A DNA stretch of 64,000 nucleotides from Synaphobranchus kaupii (taxonomy: Eukaryota; Chordata; Actinopteri; Anguilliformes; Synaphobranchidae): positions 102,994,585 through 103,058,584 of the forward strand of contig CM056377.1 in NCBI GenBank assembly GCA_029718625.1, in the 5' to 3' direction. The position numbers were made by a program, and so were the translations under genes. Every line of letters begins with the position of its first letter. Positions within the stretch are counted from its first letter, which is position 1. The notes under the pieces are model-generated. The model had not been told where the DNA came from, searched no databases, and saw only the letters and a program-made list of their open reading frames with translations. Of this stretch, positions 50,601-59,641 are shown piece after piece.

Positions 50601-51741
50601 GCAGGTTGGCACCCCGCTTAGCGATGTGGAATGGGAATGCAGGCATGTGCTTAGATCCATAGTGCACTGGTACCTGGAGGATGCCCACAATCTCTATCTT
50701 TGAGTTATCATATCCACACAGAGGAGTGGAGGGCTGCTGCAATGGCAGGTGAGCAAATAACTTATTGTAGGTGCTGAGATTGAGAAGTGACGCAGCCGCG
50801 TCTGTATCCAGCAGCAAGGGAAGGCTCACCTCTCCCAGCTGCACTGTGCATGTCTTAAAGCTCACGTGGTTTGTAGACACGGTTCTGATTTCGGTACAGT
50901 CGCTGCAGGCTGACGGGGTTCTGGACTGTGGGGGACGAGCAGCAGGTGCAGACCTGCACACTTTAGCAAAGTGATTGGGCTTCGAACAGTTCCTGCATGT
51001 CTGCCCTCGAGCTGGGCAGTTCGGAGCCCATGTAGTATGTGAGCTAGCCCCACAGTTACTGCAGTTGTCAGAGCTACGTCTGTACCCCTGTCTGCGAGCT
51101 TGCTGCACTGGGAACCACGCATCTGTGTCGTCTGGGCTATCCTGGTAGGCAGGCTGGAGCTGTTGTGTGAGTGAGGCCGTGGGGGCGGAGTCGGAGCGCG
51201 AGCTGGCAGTCAGCATGCTAGAACATTCTAGCGCGGATTCAACCTGCATGGCCTTAGCTATAGCGTCATCCAGTGTTAGCTCATCTGGCTCCAACAGTAG
51301 CTTCTCCCTGATTTTCTCACACCATGTCCCTTCAATAAGCTGATCCCGTATGATCTGGTCCTGAAGCGCCCCATAGCTGCATTTCCTCGCCAGATCCCTG
51401 ACATCCGTGACGTAGCTCAGAACAGACTCACCGGGTCGTTGATGACGTTTCCGTAGCTTGTATCGCCGGAGAAGCGCCCGCTGTTTGCCGGCGAAATGAG
51501 CCGTTAGGAGGGTGACAGCTTCGTCGTAGGTCCCCGCGGAGCCGAGGGCTCTGAATATTCTCTGACCCTCCGTACCGAGACAATGACGGAGCAGCGCTGT
51601 CTTCCGCTTGTCCGAGATGTCAGCGAAGTCCATGGCTTCCAGATAAACAGTAAAATCCTCTAGCCATCCTACCCAGGGAATCGGAGGCTCGCCGGGCACA
51701 GACAACAAAGGTGCCGGTGGTGGCAAGGTGAACTCAGCCAT
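47620..51741 (-). CDS. gag-pol: Gag-Pol polyprotein of the Ty3/gypsy-type element
   Basis: One uninterrupted frame of 1373 codons plus a stop. I chose the ATG at 51741, which starts MAEF and has A at -3 and G at +4. The open frame extends 13 codons upstream into the LTR but has no ATG there (first codon GTG). Gag covers about residues 1-225. Two zinc knuckles follow: C227/C230/H235/C242 and C249/C252/H257/C262. The aspartic protease motif is at 309-320 and reads DTDA at 312-315. Reverse transcriptase spans about 430-650, with YLDD at 588-591. RNase H spans about 735-855, with D737, E776 or E778, D803 and D849. Integrase has H957/H960/C990/C993 and the catalytic triad D1023, D1084, E1120, with 35 residues between the last two. 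A proline-rich tail fills about 1275-1350. Gag and Pol are fused in one frame with no frameshift. The protein would form particles, copy the RNA and insert the DNA. The Gly-to-Asp change in the protease may block maturation. Confidence 0.95.
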   Translation of the reverse strand: MAEFTLPPPAPLLSVPGEPPIPWVGWLEDFTVYLEAMDFADISDKRKTALLRHCLGTEGQRIFRALGSAGTYDEAVTLLTAHFAGKQRALLRRYKLRKRHQRPGESVLSYVTDVRDLARKCSYGALQDQIIRDQLIEGTWCEKIREKLLLEPDELTLDDAIAKAMQVESALECSSMLTASSRSDSAPTASLTQQLQPAYQDSPDDTDAWFPVQQARRQGYRRSSDNCSNCGASSHTTWAPNCPARGQTCRNCSKPNHFAKVCRSAPAARPPQSRTPSACSDCTEIRTVSTNHVSFKTCTVQLGEVSLPLLLDTDAAASLLNLSTYNKLFAHLPLQQPSTPLCGYDNSKIEIVGILQVPVHYGSKHMPAFPFHIAKRGANLLGLDLFTGLGFSLQDDSGSSIQHVTSTWEQKWPALFDGLGCLTAFTHRPLVNAEVSPVMQPLRRIPLALRDDVTKELNTLLEAGIIEPVNAAPWISNLVIAKKKSGGLRVCVDLRSVNKAVIPDKYPLPTSEELTTHFYGSTVFTKLDLRQGYLQVPLHPASRDLTAFISHAGVFRYTRMPFGLSSAPSCFQKAMNTILAGIPGVAVYLDDIVVHAPDMSTHDERLHRVFVALLGNSLTLNSEKCSFAAAAIDFVGFRLTAKGIAPLLSNVDAIHRIPEPTSASQVASFLGMTAYYLRFLPQYSQTTAPLRQLLKKEEPWNWTAACSRAFHSLKTQLTTPPILAHFDPSSPTLVTCDASAGAVGAVLSQVQDGVERPVAFASRALNPTEQRYSVGEREALACVWACERWHLYLYGRRFNLRTDHQALTTLLSASGSGHRPLRLHRWGERLRQYDYQLRFTPGRDNVVADLLSRSIEAPTPTVSPEEDTEPELIQMLHGPLQSAVSLEELQRESEQDPLLSTLCIYIRTGWPSRVPEDLAPFAGVRHELSCWGNVCVSRGLCTVVPSGLRARVLSMAHEGHLGIVRVKQRCRDLVWWPGIDRDIETMVKDCVPCLLSGKSGSPASTPLQPTPWPPRPWEHLQLDICGEIHGRGVPHHQRFLVVAYDLHSKWPEVVPAGTVTTRVIIDILEGLFARWGLPLTITTDNGPQFISAEFSDFLRKKGIKHNRTAYFHPQANGGVERFNQSLKNGIRAHLFQGCTFQAALNQTLLHYRATQHATTQASPASLMLGREMDLPLDRLRSRDAVAPAAGSVRDAAQAAVAKHQGEMKRRFDKKRGVKATTIQVSDWVRARRPQRENKMASFWSQPLQVTRQLGPATFLLGDGSRWHASRLRKVPTPPGPAMATRLPAAGAAEMDGTVSRPPRPVLPRAVRPPQAPPRPMFLPPTQPLPVVPHPHPLHPGSLAGPQPMVGVDRPQRERARPSRLQDYVTTFHT

Positions 51742-51752
51742 CCTCGTCGCCA
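51738..51752 (-). promoter_or_regulatory. Primer-binding site, tRNA-Ser(GCT) type
   Basis: Two bases inside the 5' LTR the minus strand reads TGGCGACGAGGATGG. This is the reverse complement of the 3' end, including CCA, of vertebrate tRNA-Ser(GCT) as I recall it, over 15 bases. Its position and leading TGG fit a minus-strand DNA primer site. The ATG of the Gag-Pol frame (51741-51739) lies within the site. Confidence 0.85.
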
Positions 51753-51754
51753 AT

Positions 51755-51918
51755 TGTTGTAAATAATTGTTAGTCCACACACGGTAAAACGTTTAGCTCT
51801 CTTGCTTCTTTATTTCGTATATCGTTTGCTCTAACAACCACACTCACTCTTCTCACGTAACTCGACAACCCACGTGACGTCGTAAACTAGAACAGGCGCG
51901 ACACTGTCCTACATAACA
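51755..51918 (-). repeat. 5' LTR of the gypsy-type element
   Basis: A 164-bp LTR bounded by TG and CA, upstream in the element's own direction (minus strand). It must supply promoter and transcription start. An E-box fused to a CRE-like half site (CACGTGACGTCG on the plus strand) is at 51871-51882. An AATAAA polyadenylation signal on the minus strand is at 51809-51814. It differs from the other LTR only at 51909 (C here, G at 47539). Confidence 0.95.
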
Positions 51919-51930
51919 CTACCCCTTTAA

Positions 51931-54900
51931 GAATGACCCATCTTTGAATGATGTCTTTAAACATCCCCTGCTCATTATTTTCCAAAGGGCTAGGAAATAG
52001 CAGTGTTAGAGACTGCCCACCTCAGGTCGTGAGTATTCAGAACTCTCTCCCCAGAGGTAATTATAAATATGGTCATTGTGTAAATTGTCAATTAAAAAAA
52101 ACACAGATAACTTTCAACCATCTTGTTTTTGGAACAACTGTCAATACTAATGGTTTTATCACACCAAAACAATTTATGCTATCCAGGGTTTTTCCTGGTT
52201 GAAAAAGAGGCTTAGGTGGTGCTAAAGCGTGACCGGTCTAGCATCGTCATCACGGCTAACTTAACACCTATATCCCCTCTATTCCAATTTTATGCTTTGA
52301 TAGACACCAGTTTTTGGCATAGATTAACATAACACTGTCCTAGTTTATGCATTCTTTAGATTTTTCAGTTTTATAAATTTTTCCATGGCTAAGAGGAACA
52401 GAGTTTGTCAGGATTAAGTCATCACTTAATTTTTTTTCCCGAAAGCTGAGACCTTAATTTAATTCCATTAAAGATGATTGCCATTGCCTTCACAGTCATT
52501 AAGGTCATGATACACAGGCAACTTTGTGAGGCAGTGCAAATAGGCAATTTTGCCCACAAATGTGACCAATGCTATTTTTTCACCATACTTTATTTTCTTA
52601 GGACCCACCATGTTTTCCTCACTGTTTTTTTTTTCTTCCTATTTTCTTATCTCCATCCTTCTTGCAGTAGATTTTGAAATGGGCCAAAACATTCCAGCCC
52701 AACCCCACATGATCCCGCATCTTTTTCAGCCCGAGCCCGACCAGAGCCCGCGCGTTGCAGAATTTTGAAAGTCTGACCAAATCTGAACCTGACGTGATTT
52801 GAACCCTTTAACCCGACGCACACTGATGCGTGTGATTATCTGCCATAATGCTGCTGATATGTGTACAAATAGTCTACATTAGCTTATGAATGAAGAGAAT
52901 TAGAGAAAACCACAAGCATATTACAATTTTTCTAAATAAACATGCCTATTTGGCTGGGTTACAACATCATCATCAAGCCTATACACAAACGCTAGGCTCT
53001 GGAAAGGAAAGCCCAACAAAAATTCTTATTCAAATCTCTCACAAAGAACTGGAGGAATGGGCCAAATGACGATTACCTGTCCGTGATACTAGGATTTATG
53101 CTACTTAGCCTACTCAGTTTAACATCATAATAGGCTAAATATTGGTGATACTTACATATTGCCGTCATAACATTGATGTTCCTGTTCTATGGCTGCCTTA
53201 CCTAAGCAGGGTATCACAGTATTTGCATTTTACAAACCGCACTCTTTTGTTTGCAGCTTGATCAAAAACCATGTAAAAGTTTGTCCAAACCTCGGATTTT
53301 CCTTTCAATGGCTGCTGCTTCGCTTCATACTCTCCCAACTATAACTTTTCTTTACCGGGTCTGCCTCTGAAGCATCTATTATGTAATTTGCAATCGCAAA
53401 GCTTAGCTTACTAGGTTGCCTAACTGTTGGCAAACTGGTGTGGTGCTTTGCACTCAAAATTTAAAGGACCAGCTACAAACTGGGCCTGGCCGGGCCCAAC
53501 CTTTTTACTGTCTGGGCCTGACCTGGATCTACTGACTTTCGTAAAAAATTACGAAATTTTATCGGGTGAACCGTGGAGAGATCCATTCAAATGCAGAGAG
53601 GTTATAGTATCGCTTGTAAAAGTACCTGAAAATAAGATGTCAAGATTCTTTTGATGTTGTTGGGTCACAGACATCAGGAGGTCATGGCATGCAAAGGATA
53701 TGCAACCAAATATTATGTTTCCCCAACATTTATAGGTAGACGTCACACTGAACTATGAACTATGCACGCTTTAGGCAAGAATAACATGGAAATAGATGCA
53801 AACACCATCTTTCAAAATCAAGTTAAAAGATAGAAACACCATTTTGACATTCCAACCTGCTCAATAGACAGAAGACACGTACCCGGAAAACAAGTGTATG
53901 ATTGAGTGTGAATACTGATGTACTGATACATTTTTATTGTAAACGGGAGTGCAGTTCGTCTCAACTACTGAATCAGGAGTAAATGTTTCTAACTTTTAGG
54001 AACTATCACAAAAAATGCAAGTGGAAACATACATTTTAATACTCAGGTTTGGTTTGCTAGCATTACTAGCAAAACTGCAATCTGAAAACTACCAGGATTC
54101 TCATAACCTTGATATATTTATTGCCTTTTACTTCATATATGAATAGGATTCTAACTGTGAGAACATATGTGAGGTTCCATTACAATCCATGCTTATGAGT
54201 CAACAGCCTATGTCCTTGGCCCTGATTTTTAAAGAAAAGTCAGGTCAACATATTGGGAAAACTAAAATTCAAATGAAAGCAATGGGCTGTGCCATCAAAA
54301 TGACCAGGAATAAAAGTACTAAGGAGGGATGATTTTTTAAATTATTTTTCTTCTTGTATAGTGGAGTTATTAACTGGAAATTAGAAAAGAAAAAAAAATC
54401 CATGACCTTTGCCATTGTGTGCTGAAAGTTTATGAAATTCAAGGGGCCAGTGGGGAGAGGTCTAATTCATAACAAGCTATGTTAGCAACTAGAAACCACT
54501 TATGCGACACATCATGGAAAGATGGAACTACAGACAGAAAATCCAAAAACACAATACCCCTTTTGACTTTAATGACTGGGCCATTTAATAGTGCTAAATA
54601 TTATATTCTGTTTTCAAAACCATTCAGTACAAGGAAGGACAGACGAAAGCTATGTGTGAATTAACCTGTGAACTGTGACTGGTTTCAGTGCCAAAATCAC
54701 CCCAATTGAGATTCATATGCAAATAAACAATCTAAATGCATGTTCAGTTGTGTTCACTGCTATTGCCTTACAATACCCACCCTGTACAGTATACAGAACA
54801 TGTATACCTTGGGTAAACCCTTTATAGATCATTTCCCCATGACTGAAAACATGCTTTCCTCACTGAGAAAACCATATGGTACTTACAATATATACGGCAC

Positions 54901-56156
54901 TGGCTACTGAAAACTGAACACATTAACATATACTAAGATGGCGAACAGGTAAACGCATGCATTTTAATGGATATACTGTACGTCATGACTTTTATGCTGA
55001 CAGTGAAGCAGGAGTACTGTAACAGAAATATATAAAGTAAGATATGAATTAACCATTGTCACCCAGACAAAGAGTGTCTTGCACAAGAGAATGGCTATAC
55101 AGAGATGTGGAGGGTGGCTTAGCTCCTGTGCTGCACAACACAGCAGGATTGTTTAAGCCACTCACAAGCCATTCACAGCCCTCTCTGCCTGCGTGCTGCA
55201 TTGGCCCAGGATCGCACCTCCATTCTAAATTTAGCCTCAAAGTGTGCCACCTCTCCTGTGTGTTGGAGCTCTGATCCTGGGGTGTGTGCACGCGCGTGTG
55301 TGTGTGTGCGTGTGCGTGTGTGTGTGTATGGGGGGGGAGGGAGGAATGTGAATGTGGGACACAGCAGCCTGCATCCATTTCCTCAGCCCTTATCTTATCT
55401 GAAATCTCATCCTGCGCCAGAAGGGGTTTTTCATTGGGGTAGGGGAGGGGGGTGGGGGACAGCTTTCTAAGTAGAAGTCTTTAATGAAGTGTTCGCGGCC
55501 GACATCAAAAGAAGCAGTGTGTCCAGGTGATGGCGGCGCTGTGCAGCGCACACTCTCGGAGGACGCTGCAGAGAGAGGCGGATTAGCGGACTGCCATTTA
55601 AATCCACAGCCTGAGCATTATCGGCTAACCCACGAGATGCACTGCAATCTACTGCTCCCAGAGGCCAAGTTTGGGGAAAACTATTACACGTTTACCATTG
55701 TTTTATAGGGGTGGGGATGTGGGGCAAATGAAAGGATAAAAGATGGTTTGGGATGCACAAGCCTCTGCTTGCTCCCAGGGATACTGGCACGGAGAAATCC
55801 AATACCCTCCCCAGGAATTAATTACTGGTTTTGAAGACTGTAAACACACAGCGAGCTTCTCCTGCCCGACCCTGTTAGGTGAAGTCTTGCCGGATGGGGT
55901 GCGGAATTAACCTTTGTTCTTTGCTCCAAAAAACGTCATGGATCCCGCTCTCATTTGAACACCTGTTTGTTGTCCTGCTGGGGCCCCCTGTGGAGAAAGG
56001 CCTGACGCAGAATTAAACTGATTCATTCTCTACCAATAAACTGTTTATGTGACTGTTTTTTCCAACCGTGTTACTGTTCTCTCAATTCAAAAGAGCATAG
56101 GGTTTATTAGCACGGAAGAATATGTAGCTTCAATTCATCTTTACCTTATTCTATTA
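51931..56156. other. No gene; degenerate repeat traces
   Basis: AGCCCGAGCCCGACCAGAGC (about 52728) and GGCCTGGCCGGGCCC (about 53483) suggest a decayed repeat between about 52660 and 53530, without definable ends. A GT microsatellite is at 55281. Nothing else recognised. Confidence 0.5.
55281..55340. repeat. (GT)n microsatellite with GCG interruptions and G run
   Basis: TG repeat with CGCG and TGCG interruptions followed by a G-rich tail. Confidence 0.9.
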
Positions 56157-56385
56157 TTTATGCAGCTATTTAACTGATATCCTTATTCAGGCTGGCTCTC
56201 CCTGTTATGTTTTTTGCATATTATTCACTAATACAGCTGGATATTTCCTTGAGGAATTTAAGGTTAAGTATCATACTTGATGGTAAAAAAAGTGTGCTGT
56301 GTGGGAATCAAACCTATAAACCTCTTGTTTTAAGCCCGTTTCCTGGAAGCCGTGCGTCACCCTGCCACCCAAAGGCATTCACGTG
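56157..56385 (-). mobile_element. Decayed minus-strand copy of the tRNA/L2-tail SINE
   Basis: Read on the minus strand, AACAAGAGGTTTATAGGTTT then GATTCCCACAC corresponds to the B-box region (about 56300-56330). TACTTAACCTTAAATTCCTC and ATATCCAGCTGTATTAGTGA match the SINE body. A degenerate tail (GAATAAGGATATCAGTTAAA) follows. The order of blocks is the same as in the 22466 copy, which makes chance unlikely. Confidence 0.6.
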
Positions 56386-59300
56386 ACCAGCAGACAAGTA
56401 ACAAACTGTAAGTGTTTGGTCTTCCAGAGATATCTTAGCGATAAGAGAGGGGAAATACAGTATAGTTTCTCTAGAAACAGGCCCACAATGCAAATGGGGG
56501 ATGGGATTTACAATCTCCCGACTCTGCCTAATGGGTAGCACAGAGATGATTCAATAAAAGAAATAAAGCTCCACAATTTATTACGGAGCCCTATTTAGTT
56601 GGGGGAGAGCGTGAAATTGGCAGGACGGCATCTGGAGCATTCTGCTCCCGTAATTCCTCCAGGCAGGGGGCCCGAGCTTAGCTTTACTCTGTTTTTTATC
56701 TCCGGGAAGAAAAAAAAGAGAGTGTCCATCTGAAATCTGCATTGTGATTATGACGCCTCTGTGCTGCCTGTTTTCATCATTATGGAAATCCGCGGTGCTT
56801 TTTTACCATTCTTAGGCATTTGTTATATCCATTGCAGGAAGGTGTTTGTCTAATTACCGCATTGTTAGTCCCTCCAAATGTGGAGTCTGTCTTTGCAGGG
56901 ATGTGAACTTATTTCGAGGTGATAATTGTGTGTATGTCTGTGTATGCTTTGGTGGGGACTTGGTTGGAAGGAAGACAGCATTGCAGTGGAGGATTACAGT
57001 AATAGAGTATTCAAACACAGAGATTCATTTTACATTTTCTCTGATTAATTTGAAGTGTGCAGTGTATGAGATTGTAAATGGGTGTACATGGTTGCTCTGT
57101 GACAGCATGTTAAATATTAGTCTGCCTGCTGTGTTGCCTGGTGAGATAGAGATAGTGAATGTTCCAATTTAGTGTCATACTCTAAATGGTTTATTGTAAA
57201 AATGGTAGTATTAGAGAATTCCCAGTTTCTAGACATCCTCAAACAAACCAAACGGTATTAATTAAACAGGAAAGAAACCCATTTTAATAATTTTGACTGG
57301 AGAATTGAAGCCGCTATCTGCTTGATCCCCTTCCTCCAGCGGCTGTTTTGCCTGTCATCAGTTAATATGGGAAGCGGGCACAGAAGTCTCGGTACCAGAC
57401 TCTTCTCTTTGGAAATATTCTATCAATTAATCATAATGATTTTTAAAGCCTTATTTCCCGTTCTTTATGTTTTGTAGTCCATCGAGACTGAGGCTAAATT
57501 TCATCTTACCATTGCAGCTTAAGGGATTCTAGCTGATAAAATGAGCATATTTTTCTCCAAGGAAATGCCGGAGAGAAATCCATTGCCTTGAACATAACAT
57601 GAAATTTTACATGGAAAATGAGCTTATTATGTGATTATCATCAGGGAGATAAATTCAGCCATGAATTACAGCGTTCCCAAAACCTTTGCAGTGTGATGGA
57701 TTGGTGACCACATCCCGGCCTGTTTTGCAGTACGATCCTCTGAATGTGCCTCGCTGTTTCCTGGCGGTTCGGCCGGGAAATGGCCGTCATCGGCCTTCAT
57801 TTTACGAGGAAGTCACATGGAGATTAAAACCCAAGCCACACTGTGTATGGCTGAGCTACAGCTCAGGGGAAGCCCATCTCAGGGTGTCCGCCTTCCCCAA
57901 ATCTGCATGGGGAATTCACTCCAGGACCCGGGATCTGCTGAAGCACGGAGCAGAGGCCGCGGCCGTGTATTATTGTTGAAACATGTTTGGCTGTAGCTTT
58001 GGACCTTGCTGATGGTTCACAAGTATTGCTGTCTAAGGTGATGTCAGCATGGAAGTCTGATGTCAGGGAAAGATACCATGACTAAAGTGGGCAACTGCTG
58101 GGAGTGCAATATCCATGCATTCATTTGAAATGTGTTGCAAAACAGGTGAGCAACCATTGATTAGTTGACTGCAAATTTCAGCCTGGGGCAAGAACAGTCA
58201 GTTTCATTGAAAACAGTGGTGGCCCAGTGCTCCAATAAGTGACTTCACAGTGATGTTGCCATTATTTGTCCACTGCTTGTGAACTACCTACCGTACCACG
58301 CCACGTATGATTTGTGTGTGCGTGTGTGTATGTGTGTATGTGATCATTCGTCATACCAAGGTGTGAGGTGGAGTAATGGCGTTAATGGAGGAAATGAAGA
58401 ACATACAGTAAGTGCTGTAGCAGCCTGATGTTTATGGGCAGTATCCTCCCTGTCTCCTCTGCTCTGGGCCATTGGTATGCACGGGGAACACTGTGGCTGC
58501 TTTCCGGTTCAAACGCACCAGGACTGCATGCGCCGCAGCATCCTCTGGGAGATTGAAATCAGCGTGAAGCTCTCACGTGCCCTGCTCCATGAAGCAGCAA
58601 GCGCCAGGATGCGAGAGAGAGAGAGAGAGAGATGGGTAGATGAGAGTGAGGTGGGGAATGAGACAAGGTGTATGAGAAAGAAAAAGATCATACCCAGGGG
58701 GTGCAGAGCTGATAAGGAAGACTGCGCTATTTACGTTTGCGTCTGTAAATGATGCCGCTGCGCGTCAGTGGCCCGCATATGCATAAATCATGATTCTGTG
58801 CAGCGGGCGGCTCTGTGAAGTGGTGAGGCTCAACAAGCCCCGGCTTCTCCATGGGGCAGGAGCCTGTTCTTCCAGGCGCTGCGCCGCGCTCTTTCAGAAG
58901 TGTGTGATCTTGTGCGATGAGGAGAGGGTCCCCGCAGTGTCACTCTGCGCAAGACGGATGAACCACAGGTGTCATTGATTGTGATCTGAGCTACTCCATT
59001 ATGTCCACCCCAATTAAATGAGTCCTCCTTGTAATGTAATATTCAAATTTTCAGCATTCAAATTTAATTGCAATACTCTGGGCTTATGGGTAATTCATTA
59101 TTTCTAGATAAAAAAACGAAACTTGCAATCTCATAATCATTGAGCTTCCAAAACACAAACTGCAATGGGCTGGTTCAAGCTCTTTAAAATGATAGTTCAC
59201 TTTATGAATTGTTTTTGATATCGTATGCCTTGTGTATTTTTTCAATTGGTTCAGACAGTTTTTGTGTACAATGAAGCAAATCTTAGATATTTACAGAGGT

Positions 59301-59636
59301 TTCTGATTTGTATGGGGGCATTTAGGGTTCAGGGCCTGAAGCAAGAAAATGCTAAAGTAACTCCAAACAGTGTGTAACGCAATATTGTGCCTGCAGAGGT
59401 TGTATGTGGGTATATTACCCAATTATTCATCAAAATCACATCATCACATTTAATCTTATTTTCAGTTGGTACTATTTCGCCAATTTGCTTGCGACCACTG
59501 GTCAAGGAAACTGTGGCATGACTCGCATCAACATGTCTACACAGGTCCCTGGGACTGAGGAGCTAGTTCCACTTGAGAAATACTGGCACAATATAAAAAC
59601 TGATATTTATGTTTATAATTCTGCAAAATGAATCTC
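56386..59636. other. No gene; possible conserved non-coding DNA
   Basis: Stretches 56550-56830 and 57240-57700 are repeat-free, with TAATTA, ATTAAT and CAATTAATCATAATGATT words. The look is that of vertebrate conserved enhancers. Not testable here. Confidence 0.35.
58612..58632. repeat. (GA)n microsatellite
   Basis: Perfect GA repeat. Confidence 0.9.
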
Positions 59637-59641
59637 CATAT

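Larger units (their letters stand above)
47385..51918 (-). mobile_element. Complete Ty3/gypsy-type LTR retrotransposon, mag-like
   Basis: This is a full-length LTR retrotransposon read on the minus strand, 4534 bp long. Two 164-bp direct LTRs bound it and differ at one position (47539 versus 51909). The flanks carry a perfect 5-bp duplication, CTACC, at 47380-47384 and 51919-51923. From its own 5' end the order is LTR, tRNA primer-binding site, one Gag-Pol frame, polypurine tract, LTR. Protease-RT-RNase H-integrase order identifies Ty3/gypsy. Short LTRs, a tRNA-Ser primer site and two zinc knuckles suggest the mag lineage; that lineage call is an inference. Near-identical LTRs indicate a recent insertion. 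It lies inside an older TTAA-flanked element, close to that element's right end. No envelope-like frame is present. Confidence 0.95.
44368..51926. mobile_element. TTAA-target DNA transposon (Kolobok/piggyBac-like), host of the nest
   Basis: The ends read AGGGGTAG at 44368 and CTACCCCT at 51926, each flanked by TTAA (44364-44367 and 51927-51930). TTAA duplications are known for the piggyBac and Kolobok superfamilies. The span now holds about 6.5 kb of later insertions. Removing the gypsy-type element and the second inverted-repeat element leaves about 1 kb, a plausible size for a non-autonomous copy. No transposase frame is visible in the leftover parts (44368-44856, 46821-47384, 51924-51926). 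The terminal repeat is short and the superfamily is inferred from the TTAA target alone. Confidence 0.6.

Noticed and set aside
47517..51122. Many open frames of 60-176 codons on both strands
   Set aside because: All overlap the 1373-codon Gag-Pol frame and look like shadow frames of it. The Gag-Pol frame has recognisable domains and they do not.
52660..53530. DNA transposon between GCCCGAGCCCGA and GGCCTGGCCGGGCCC motifs
   Set aside because: Suggestive motif pair, but no inverted termini or duplication could be aligned, so it is only mentioned in the interval note.
59180..59215. TTTAAAATGATAGTTCACTT as end of another TTAA-type element
   Set aside because: It resembles a common fish transposon end, but no partner end or second TTAA junction was found downstream.
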